This document shows, piece after piece, positions 17,760-24,643 of a stretch of DNA of 64,000 nt; positions within the stretch are counted from its first letter, which is position 1; each line of letters starts with the position of its first letter. Under the pieces are notes generated by a model. The model was not told where the DNA came from, searched no databases, and saw only the letters and a list, made by a program, of their open reading frames with translations. This stretch comes from DYRB01 sp963802205 (GTDB taxonomy: Bacteria; Pseudomonadota; Gammaproteobacteria; Chromatiales; Chromatiaceae): assembly GCA_963802205.1 (NCBI GenBank), contig CAWDHW010000010.1:124001-188000 (forward strand). Reading direction: 5' to 3'. The position numbers were made by a program, and so were the translations under genes.

Positions 17760-19181
17760 TTACTTGTGGGCGACGTCCAGCTTGTCGACGGTGTCGAATT
17801 CGAACTTGATCTCCTTCCACGTTTCCATGGCGATCTTCAGTTCGGGGCTGTGCGCAGCAGCGGCGGTCAAGATCTCCTTGGCCTCCTTTTCCAGCGCGCG
17901 GCCCTGGTTGCGGGCTTCGACGCAGGCCTCCAGCGCGACACGGTTGGCGGCTGCACCGGCAGCGTTGCCCCAAGGGTGGCCCAGCGTACCGCCGCCGAAC
18001 TGAAGCACAGAGTCGTCACCGAAGATTGAAACCAGCGCGGGCATGTGCCAGACATGGATACCACCGGAAGCAACCGGGATCACGCCGGGCATGGAGCCCC
18101 AGTCCTGATCGAAGAACAGGCCCCGCGAGCGGTCTTCCTTGATGAATTCGTCGCGCATGGTGTCGATCCAGCCCAAGGTGGCTTCGCGGTCGCCCTCCAG
18201 CTTACCCACGACGGTACCTGAGTGAAGGTGGTCGCCGCCGGACAGACGCAGGACCTTGGTCAATACGCGGAAGTGGATGCCATGGTGCGGGTTGCGATCG
18301 AGCACGGCATGCATGGCCCGGTGGATGTGCAGCAGCATGCCGTTGTCGCGACACCAATTGGCCAGGCCGGTGTTGGCGGTCAGACCGCCGGTCAGGTAGT
18401 CGTGCATGATGATCGGTGCGCCGATTTCCTTGGCGAACTCGGCACGCTTATACATCTCTTCCGGGGTCGGCGCGGTCACATTCAGATAGTGGCCCTTGCG
18501 CTCGCCGGTTTCGCGTTGCGCCTTCAGCGTTGCTTCCTGCACGAAGGAGAAGCGGTCACGCCAACGCATGAAGGGCTGGCTGTTGACGTTCTCGTCGTCC
18601 TTGGTGAAGTCCAGACCACCGCGCAGGCACTCATAAACGGCGCGGCCGTAGTTCTTGGCCGACAGACCCAACTTCGGCTTGATCGTGCATCCCAGCAACG
18701 GACGGCCGTATTTGTTCATCTTGTCGCGTTCGACCTGGATGCCGTTGGGCGGACCGCCACAGGTCTTGACGTAAGCGATGGGGAAGCGGATGTCTTCCAG
18801 GCGCAGGGCGCGCAGCGCCTTGAAGCCGAATACGTTACCGACCAGCGAGGTCAGCACGTTGACGACGGAGCCTTCCTCGAACAGGTCGATCGGGTAGGCC
18901 ACGAAGGCGTAGAAGCAGGTGTCGTCACCGGGCACGTCTTCGATGCGGTAGGCGCGACCCTTGTAGTAATCCAGGTCGGTCAGCAGATCGGTCCACACCG
19001 TGGTCCAGGTGCCGGTGGAAGACTCTGCGGCAACCGCGGCGGCCACTTCCTCACGCGCTACACCGGGCTGCGGCGTGACCTTGAAGCAGGCCAGAATGTC
19101 GGTATCCAGAGGGGTGTACTCCGGCGTCCAGTAGGTCTGGCGGTATTCCTTCACGCCAGCGTTGTAGGTCTTAACAGCCAT
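17760..19181 (-). CDS. cbbL: form I RuBisCO large subunit
   Basis: 473-residue catalytic subunit. Motifs include GCTIKPKLGLSAKNYGRAVYE (catalytic lysine), GGLDFTKDDENVNSQP (carbamylated lysine), MHDYLTGGLTANTGLA, HIHRAMHAVLDR, the loop-6 segment SGTVVGKLEGDR and GGIHVWHMPAL. The sequence is proteobacterial (green-type, form IA-like). No carboxysome shell genes follow; the downstream cbbQO points to the CbbQ-associated, non-carboxysomal type, but carboxysomes encoded elsewhere cannot be excluded. Divergent from cbbR across a 546-base gap with operators and a cbbM fossil. Confidence 0.97.
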   Translation of the reverse strand: MAVKTYNAGVKEYRQTYWTPEYTPLDTDILACFKVTPQPGVAREEVAAAVAAESSTGTWTTVWTDLLTDLDYYKGRAYRIEDVPGDDTCFYAFVAYPIDLFEEGSVVNVLTSLVGNVFGFKALRALRLEDIRFPIAYVKTCGGPPNGIQVERDKMNKYGRPLLGCTIKPKLGLSAKNYGRAVYECLRGGLDFTKDDENVNSQPFMRWRDRFSFVQEATLKAQRETGERKGHYLNVTAPTPEEMYKRAEFAKEIGAPIIMHDYLTGGLTANTGLANWCRDNGMLLHIHRAMHAVLDRNPHHGIHFRVLTKVLRLSGGDHLHSGTVVGKLEGDREATLGWIDTMRDEFIKEDRSRGLFFDQDWGSMPGVIPVASGGIHVWHMPALVSIFGDDSVLQFGGGTLGHPWGNAAGAAANRVALEACVEARNQGRALEKEAKEILTAAAAHSPELKIAMETWKEIKFEFDTVDKLDVAHK

Positions 19182-19283
19182 TGCAGTCTCCTGTGGGTGA
19201 ATCGATCAAGCCGTCTGTAAGCGGGGGCTTAACAGACAGTTTGTGCAGTCTAGTGAGGACACAACATAAACAACAGTCAGACA

Positions 19284-19302
19284 TTATGATTGCGAGCATA
19301 AG
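19284..19302 (-). promoter_or_regulatory. candidate CbbR operator upstream of cbbL
   Basis: TTATGATTGCGAGCATAAG is a dyad (TTATG...CATAA) about 100 bases before the cbbL start and within an AT-rich stretch. It shares TTATGATT and ATAAG with the site upstream of cbbM. LysR regulators of the CbbR family bind such dyads between divergent cbbR and cbb operons. Confidence 0.55.
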
Positions 19303-19315
19303 TAAATCATGATGA

Positions 19316-19435
19316 CTAGCTGTTGCCGGCGTCGGGCCTCATCCGGTAAACGACGAAGAGGGGCTTACCAGGGGCGATCAGGCCTTCTTCGTTCCGACTG
19401 AGGTCGGAGCAGCGGGCAGACTGTTCGAGTTCCAT
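19316..19435 (-). pseudogene. 5' fossil of a second form II RuBisCO gene (39 codons)
   Basis: Read from ATG 19435 on the minus strand, the 39-residue frame (…EQSARCSDLSRNEEGLI… …FVVYRMRPDAG…, then TAG) matches the first 36 or so residues of CbbM (…DQSGRYADLSLKEEDLI… …LVAYHMEPAAG…). Homology continues into the leader: CCCCAGGG just before both start codons. The rest of the gene is missing; 14 bases after the stop comes the cbbL operator. It could be translated as a short leader peptide, since both its ribosome-binding site and frame are intact. Confidence 0.8.
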
Positions 19436-19582
19436 GCGTTTTTCCCTGGGGATCTGGTGTTGCTCGGGGCCGGGAGCTACTGGTTCGGGGCCGCCGTTCT
19501 CAAGGAAGGCCTAGTCAGACCCTCGGAAACCCCACCACCAAGTAAACGCGAACAAAATCACCGGCATTCGACGAGTTCATGC

Positions 19583-19623
19583 ATTCTAAGTATCTGATGG
19601 GCGTGATAAGCTTTAGCTTATGC
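19583..19623. promoter_or_regulatory. candidate CbbR operator at cbbR / former cbbM promoter
   Basis: Contains the perfect 16-base dyad ATAAGCTTTAGCTTAT (19606-19621). The whole 41-base block shares ATTCT, ATAAGC and CTTATGC at identical spacing with the block upstream of cbbM. It lies 148 bases before the fossil cbbM start (140 for the real one) and ~105 bases before cbbR, so it may serve cbbR autoregulation and transcription toward cbbL. Confidence 0.6.
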
Positions 19624-19727
19624 CTGGGTGACTCGCCGGACAGTCGCTGGCAGTCCAAGGTGCAGATGCCAAACCGCGCCCCCAGACCCCGGGACACTCT
19701 TCATCAGGCCACCGAGGTTGACAACGG

Positions 19728-20669
19728 ATGCACGTCACACTGCGCCAACTGCACGTCTTTGACGCCGTCGCTCGGCACCTGAGCTACACCAAGGCCAGCC
19801 AGGAGTTGCACCTGAGCCAGCCCGCGGTCTCCATGCAGGTCGGTCTGCTCGAGGATGAGATTGGCCTGCCGCTGTTCGAGAAGGTCGGCAAGACCATCAG
19901 CCTCACCGAGGCCGGGCGCGAGATCTCCCACTACAGCAGCAGCATCAACCGGGCCTTGCAGGACATGGAAGAGGTCGTCGAGTCGCTGAAGGGGGTGAGC
20001 CGCGGCCGGCTCCTGGTGGCGGTGGCGAGCACGATCAACTACTTCGCCCCGCGCCTGCTTGCCGCCTTCCACCAGCGCTTCCCCGGGATCAGCCTGCGCC
20101 TGGACGTGACCAACCGGGAGGCCCTGATCCGCGCGCTAGAGGCCAACAGCGTGGACATGGTCCTGATGGGCCAGCCCCCGGATGGCGTGGATCTGGAGTC
20201 CGAGACCTTCATGGAGAACCCACTCGTGGTCATAGCCCCGCCGGAGCACCCGCTGGTGGGGCAGCGGGACATCCCCCTGGCGCGCCTGGCCAACGAGGTC
20301 TTCGTCATGCGCGAACCCGGCTCCGGGACGCGCATGGCCATGGAGCGCTTCTTCGCCGAGCATCGTATGGTGGTTCGTCACGGGATGCAGATGACCCGCA
20401 ACGAGGCCATCAAGCAGTCGGTCAGGGCTGGACTGGGCTTGAGCGTGGTCTCCCTGCACACCATCGAGCTGGAGCTTGAGACCGGGCGCCTGGCCATGCT
20501 CGACGTGGAGGGCTTTCCGGTGATCCGCCAGTGGTATCTGGTCTATCGGCGCGGCAAGCGCCTGTCACCCACTGCGCGAGCCTTCCGCGACTTCGTGGTG
20601 GCAGAGGCACGCAACCTCGCAGGCCCCTTGCCAATGGTTGCCCTGGATGGACCAGGGGGGCCGGACTAG
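19728..20669 (+). CDS. cbbR: LysR-family regulator CbbR
   Basis: 313 residues: an N-terminal winged helix-turn-helix (LRQLHVFDAVARHLSYTKASQELHLSQPAVSMQ, residues ~5-40), then the LysR substrate-binding domain. Divergent orientation to cbbL and the family signature LFEKVGKTISLTEAG support CbbR, which senses Calvin-cycle metabolites or redox status and activates cbb operons. ATG 19728 has only a weak ribosome-binding site. Candidate operators lie in the divergent gap and before cbbM, so one CbbR may control both RuBisCO forms. Confidence 0.9.
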   Translation: MHVTLRQLHVFDAVARHLSYTKASQELHLSQPAVSMQVGLLEDEIGLPLFEKVGKTISLTEAGREISHYSSSINRALQDMEEVVESLKGVSRGRLLVAVASTINYFAPRLLAAFHQRFPGISLRLDVTNREALIRALEANSVDMVLMGQPPDGVDLESETFMENPLVVIAPPEHPLVGQRDIPLARLANEVFVMREPGSGTRMAMERFFAEHRMVVRHGMQMTRNEAIKQSVRAGLGLSVVSLHTIELELETGRLAMLDVEGFPVIRQWYLVYRRGKRLSPTARAFRDFVVAEARNLAGPLPMVALDGPGGPD

Positions 20670-20719
20670 ACGCCACCTCCGGTATAATCCCCCAATCGAT
20701 CCCAGCGATAGGCATCCCC

Positions 20720-21772
20720 ATGCACGATCAAAGCGACCGCATCCGCGCCCTGCTCCAGAAGCGCATCCTGATCCTGGACGGGGCCATGGGCACCATGATC
20801 CAGCGCTACAGGCTCGAAGAGCCTGACTACCGCGGCAGCCGCTTCAAGGACTGGCCCTCGGATCTCAAGGGCAATAACGACCTGCTGGTACTGACCAAGC
20901 CGGAGGTGATCCGGGAGATCCATGACCAATACCTCGCCGCCGGGGCCGACATCCTGGAGACCAACACCTTCAACGGCAACCGCCTGTCCCAGTCGGACTA
21001 TGGGCTCCAGGACTACACGGCGGAGATGGTCACCGCCGCCGCCCGCCTGGCCCGGGAGGCAGCCGACGCCTGGACCGCCAAGACCCCGGACAAGCCGCGC
21101 CTGGTAGCCGGGGTGCTAGGCCCCACCAGCAAGACCGCCAGCATGTCCCCGGACGTCAACGACCCAGGTGCGCGCAACACCCACTTCGACGAGCTGGTAG
21201 GGATCTATAGTGAGGCGACTCGGGCCCTGATCGCCGGGGGTGTGGACCTGATCCTGATCGAGACCATCTTCGACACCCTCAACGCCAAGGCCGCCGCCTT
21301 CGCGGTGGACCAGGTCTTCGACGAGGATGGCCTGGTCCTGCCGGTGATGATCTCCGGGACCATCACCGACGCCTCCGGTCGGACCCTCTCCGGCCAGACC
21401 GTGGAGGCCTTCTACAACAGCCTGCGCCACGTCCGACCCCTGGCCATCGGGCTCAACTGTGCGCTGGGGCCCGATGCCCTGCGCCCCCATGTCGAGGACA
21501 TGGCACGGGTGGCAGAGACCTTCACCACCTTCCACCCCAACGCCGGGCTCCCCAACGAGATGGGCGAATACGACATGACACCCAGACAGATGGCCGAGCA
21601 TATCCGCGAATGGGCCGACGCCGGCTTTGTAAACATCGTCGGTGGCTGCTGCGGCAGTTCCCCGGACCATATCCGGGCCATCGCGGCCGCCATGGAGGGC
21701 ATGGCCCCGCGTCAGCCGCAACCGCCGGACCACCGGCTGCGCCTGTCCGGCCTCGAGGCATTTAACGCCTGA
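20720..21772 (+). CDS. stand-alone homocysteine-binding domain of MetH-type methionine synthase
   Basis: 350 residues equal to the first module of cobalamin-dependent methionine synthase, which binds homocysteine through a zinc-thiolate site. The opening LLQKRILILDGAMGTMIQRYRLEE is typical, and the three zinc cysteines are present in GLNCALGP and GGCCGSSP. The frame ends with RLSGLEAFNA and a stop, exactly where full MetH continues into the folate-binding domain. No folate, cobalamin or reactivation domain follows. Either the enzyme is split and its other half is elsewhere, or this is a truncated copy. It starts 50 bases after cbbR. Confidence 0.88.
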   Translation: MHDQSDRIRALLQKRILILDGAMGTMIQRYRLEEPDYRGSRFKDWPSDLKGNNDLLVLTKPEVIREIHDQYLAAGADILETNTFNGNRLSQSDYGLQDYTAEMVTAAARLAREAADAWTAKTPDKPRLVAGVLGPTSKTASMSPDVNDPGARNTHFDELVGIYSEATRALIAGGVDLILIETIFDTLNAKAAAFAVDQVFDEDGLVLPVMISGTITDASGRTLSGQTVEAFYNSLRHVRPLAIGLNCALGPDALRPHVEDMARVAETFTTFHPNAGLPNEMGEYDMTPRQMAEHIREWADAGFVNIVGGCCGSSPDHIRAIAAAMEGMAPRQPQPPDHRLRLSGLEAFNA

Positions 21773-21805
21773 GGCCCTGCCGTTCGGACTTTAGGTCGGC
21801 CTTCT

Positions 21806-21825
21806 GTCCGCCGGGGACGGCGGAC
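21806..21825 (+). terminator. hairpin after the MetH domain gene
   Basis: GTCCGCC-GGGGAC-GGCGGAC, a perfect 7-bp stem 33 bases after the stop codon, between convergent transcription units. No T-run follows. Confidence 0.4.
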
Positions 21826-21947
21826 AATCCGGCGACTCGATGGATAGAGGGGATAGCCGCAGGGGCCGAGGGCACAGGAGCGGCGCCCGTTCGACCGATA
21901 CGGCCATGCGGACGGGCCGACCCGAACCCGCGCGTCCGCCGCTCCGC

Positions 21948-23042
21948 TTAGTCGAGGACCTGGAACAGACGGTGGTGGTGGCGGGTCACGCCACAGATCG
22001 AACAGAAGGCGGCATCGCCCCGGACCGGGGTGTGAAATGGGGCACCGCAGGCACGGCAACGTTGCGGGTGGAGGGGGACCTCCGACTGGATCGGAACAGT
22101 CAGCTTAAGGACCCGAACGGCCCCATGCTCGCAGAGGTCCACGCAGATGCCGCACCCGGTACAGGCATCCGGGTCGAGGCGATAGGCGAGGGTCCCCGCC
22201 ACGTCTGCGTTGACGAGCCGGATGGCGGCCGTCGGACAGAGCCGTGCGCAGGCGTCGCAGCCGTTACAGCGCCCGGGATCTATGACCGGGGCAAAGGGGA
22301 CCAGATGTTCGGGGGCCGTAGCCGGGAAGTAACGGCCGGGGAGCGGGGGCAGGGGATCGTCGCCCTCGGACCCGGGGTCGGCGCGGCGGGTGACCTCGTC
22401 CACCGCGGCGCCGATGGCCTGCCGGAAGAAGGCGCGGCGATCCAATACCTGCCGAGGCTGCCGGGCAGCGGCGACCAAGGCCCGCCGCCAAGGCTCGGCC
22501 CCCAATTCCACCACCAGGAATCCTGCCAACCCACGGCTATCGAGCATCCGCCGGACCGATTCCAGATGGGTGTAGATCCGCACCACCCCTCCCCGGGGGC
22601 AGGTTTCGCAATCCCCACGACTCAAGACCAGGCGGGCCACGCCCTCCGCCCGCAGGGTCAGCAGAGCGCGCAGGCCCAGGGTGTGGATGCACGGCAAGAC
22701 ACCGGGGTCACCAACCTGGAGCACAACTTGGCAGGCGGCATAGGCCACCACCTCGCCCCCGACCCGATGACGGACCGGGGCAAAGCGGTCACGGATGGCC
22801 CCCTGAGGGCAGGCCGGGGCGCAGAGCCCACAGCCGTCGCAGCGCTCTGTGTCGATGCCAAGTCGCTCGTCGTCGAGTACGAAGGCGGCCCGGGGACAGG
22901 CATCGACGCAGGCCCGACACTTCGCCTGCACCAACTGGGTATGGACGCAACGCTGCGCTACGACCTCGGGCGGCAGTACATCCCCGGGATCAAGGCCAGG
23001 GGCAGGATTAAACCCAAACCGGCCGGGTCCGCCCCGATTCAT
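21948..23042 (-). CDS. polyferredoxin-like 4Fe-4S protein with C-terminal zinc ribbon
   Basis: About 364 residues from ATG 23042; a GTG at 23111 is an alternative. Four 4Fe-4S cysteine motifs occur in two pairs: CRACVDACP and CDGCGLCAPACP near the N-terminus, CNGCDACARLCP and CTGCGICVDLC near the C-terminus. A middle segment with GDCETCP and a terminal CRACGAPFH...CSICG (rubredoxin/zinc-ribbon-like) follow the usual two-domain pattern of accessory ferredoxins. It has no signal peptide, so it is cytoplasmic. Last gene of the molybdoenzyme operon; likely roles are electron supply or cofactor assembly, but the partner is inferred from position only. Confidence 0.8.
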   Translation of the reverse strand: MNRGGPGRFGFNPAPGLDPGDVLPPEVVAQRCVHTQLVQAKCRACVDACPRAAFVLDDERLGIDTERCDGCGLCAPACPQGAIRDRFAPVRHRVGGEVVAYAACQVVLQVGDPGVLPCIHTLGLRALLTLRAEGVARLVLSRGDCETCPRGGVVRIYTHLESVRRMLDSRGLAGFLVVELGAEPWRRALVAAARQPRQVLDRRAFFRQAIGAAVDEVTRRADPGSEGDDPLPPLPGRYFPATAPEHLVPFAPVIDPGRCNGCDACARLCPTAAIRLVNADVAGTLAYRLDPDACTGCGICVDLCEHGAVRVLKLTVPIQSEVPLHPQRCRACGAPFHTPVRGDAAFCSICGVTRHHHRLFQVLD

Positions 23043-23123
23043 CCTGGATTCGGACAATTGCTTCGGTGAGCACGCATCACCATGGTTCGTTCCGCCCGTG
23101 CGGGTCAGCACCCATGCCTTACC

Positions 23124-23951
23124 CTACCAAGTCGGCCCAGCCCCGGGGACGAAGGCGCTCGGCGGGGCCACCGGGACACTGACGGCGGCGCGGGGGCGCC
23201 GACGGGCCTCCATCTCCTCCGCCGAGGGGCGGGGTGCGTCCGCCAGTTCCGCCAGCAGGTCCCGCAGTTCGTTGAGGTAGGCCGCGGTCAGCAGGGCCAG
23301 TCCCGCATAGAAGCGGGTCTCGCAGCGCTTGGCGACCCGCTCGGCGAAACGGTCGATCCACAACAGGGTGTGCTCGTCCAGGAATCGGGCAACCTCGCCG
23401 AGATCAGCCCCTGTCGAGGGGACATCCCCCGCCGATGCCTCCCCCTCCGGCTCCAGCAATTGGGCCACAAACAGAAGCTGATGGACCAGATGATCGTCGC
23501 TGCGCTGACGCCAATCCGCCACCGCCAGGCCATGGCGCCGGTACCACTCCCGCACGTCGAACATCGGCGCCTGCATCGCCAGGCCATCTTCGTCCAGCCA
23601 CACGGACTCGCAGGGCGAGGCGCGCAGGCCGTGGGTCAGGTAGATGTCCGCAAAGTCCGCCGCAAGCCGATCAAGGGTCTCGGCGTCCAAACCCGCTGGG
23701 ATGTCGGTCAAGCCCGCGCGCAGCAGCGAGATGGCCTTGCGCCCCCCCTCGCCCACCAGGTGCAGGCCCAGGAAGTCCTCGTAGCCCTCCCGCCACAGGG
23801 CGTGGATGCGCTCGGCATCCAGCTCCCTGTCGTGCAGGAGGGCCAGCAACCGAAGGTCCCCGGCAACGGCACCGCGCAGGGCCCCCAGGGCCCCGTCACC
23901 ACCACCCCCACCGAGGCCCCCATCTTCACCCGCAGCAAGGCGTGCGCTCAC
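23124..23951 (-). CDS. TorD/DmsD-family molybdoenzyme chaperone
   Basis: 275 residues of the all-helical TorD family (PF02613). The diagnostic ASPCESVWLDEDG-type motif (family: P-x-x-S-x-x-L/W) and WYRRHGLAVADWRQRSDDHL segment are present. Such chaperones bind the twin-arginine signal of the catalytic subunit and hold it until the molybdopterin cofactor is inserted. The GTG start overlaps the stop of the FeS subunit gene by four bases, so the two are translationally coupled. The N-terminal 20 residues are Gly-rich and may be dispensable. Confidence 0.85.
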   Translation of the reverse strand: MSARLAAGEDGGLGGGGGDGALGALRGAVAGDLRLLALLHDRELDAERIHALWREGYEDFLGLHLVGEGGRKAISLLRAGLTDIPAGLDAETLDRLAADFADIYLTHGLRASPCESVWLDEDGLAMQAPMFDVREWYRRHGLAVADWRQRSDDHLVHQLLFVAQLLEPEGEASAGDVPSTGADLGEVARFLDEHTLLWIDRFAERVAKRCETRFYAGLALLTAAYLNELRDLLAELADAPRPSAEEMEARRRPRAAVSVPVAPPSAFVPGAGPTW

Positions 23952-24643
23952 TTGCCCACCTTACCCTTGCTGTGGGGGACGAAGACGATGGACGGGTTGG
24001 TCAGCTCCGGATTGGCGAAGTTCTTAACCGCCCGTACCACGGTCTCGTTGGGTCCGACCGCCTTGGTCTTATACTTGCCGTCGCGTAACTGGTCGATGGG
24101 CCCGACGTCCAGGACCCGCATCATGCAGGCCATGACGCAGTAAGGCTTTCGACCGGCCTCAATCTCGTCCACACACAGGTTGCACTTGCCGACGATGTTC
24201 AGCTCGGGGATGAACTGCGGCGCACCATATGGGCAGGCCGCCTCACAACGCCGGCAACCGATGCACAGCGTCGAGTCGATATCGACGATGCCGTTATCCT
24301 TCCGCTTCCAAATGGCCCCGGTGGGACAAGTGGGCAGGCAGGCAGGCTCCGCGCAGTGGTTACATGAGGTATTGACCTTGTAGGCGTAGACCTCGGGGTA
24401 GACCCCGCCCTCGATGTACTGCACCCGCCGGAAGCGTGGCCCAGGGGCCAGGCCGTTCTTGTCCTTGCAGGCGATCTCGCAAGCACGACAGCCAATGCAA
24501 TCCACGTTGTTGTGGACGAAGCCGAGCTGCATCTCCGGAACCACCGGGGTGTAGATCGCCTTCTTCTTGCGCTCAACCGCCGCCTTGATTGCGTCTTTGT
24601 CTTTGTCTTTTGTATCAGCCATGGTCTTTTCCTCGGCGGCCAT
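23948..24643 (-). CDS. DmsB-like 4Fe-4S electron-transfer subunit
   Basis: 231 residues with the four-cluster arrangement of DmsB/NrfC/PsrB subunits: CIGCRACEIACK, CNHCAEPACLPTCP, CIGCRRCEAACP and the split CNLC...CVMAC. These clusters carry electrons between the molybdopterin subunit and its redox partner. No signal peptide is present, as expected for a subunit exported with the TAT-signal partner. ATG 24643 shares a base with the stop of the catalytic subunit gene (TGATG); an internal ATG at 24622 with GAGGAAA is also possible. Confidence 0.92.
   Translation of the reverse strand: MAAEEKTMADTKDKDKDAIKAAVERKKKAIYTPVVPEMQLGFVHNNVDCIGCRACEIACKDKNGLAPGPRFRRVQYIEGGVYPEVYAYKVNTSCNHCAEPACLPTCPTGAIWKRKDNGIVDIDSTLCIGCRRCEAACPYGAPQFIPELNIVGKCNLCVDEIEAGRKPYCVMACMMRVLDVGPIDQLRDGKYKTKAVGPNETVVRAVKNFANPELTNPSIVFVPHSKGKVGK

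Noticed and set aside
22200..22220. Copy of the repeat end (GTCTGCGTTGAC) in the polyferredoxin gene
   Set aside because: Only the first nine bases match and no inverted partner exists nearby; chance occurrence in coding sequence.
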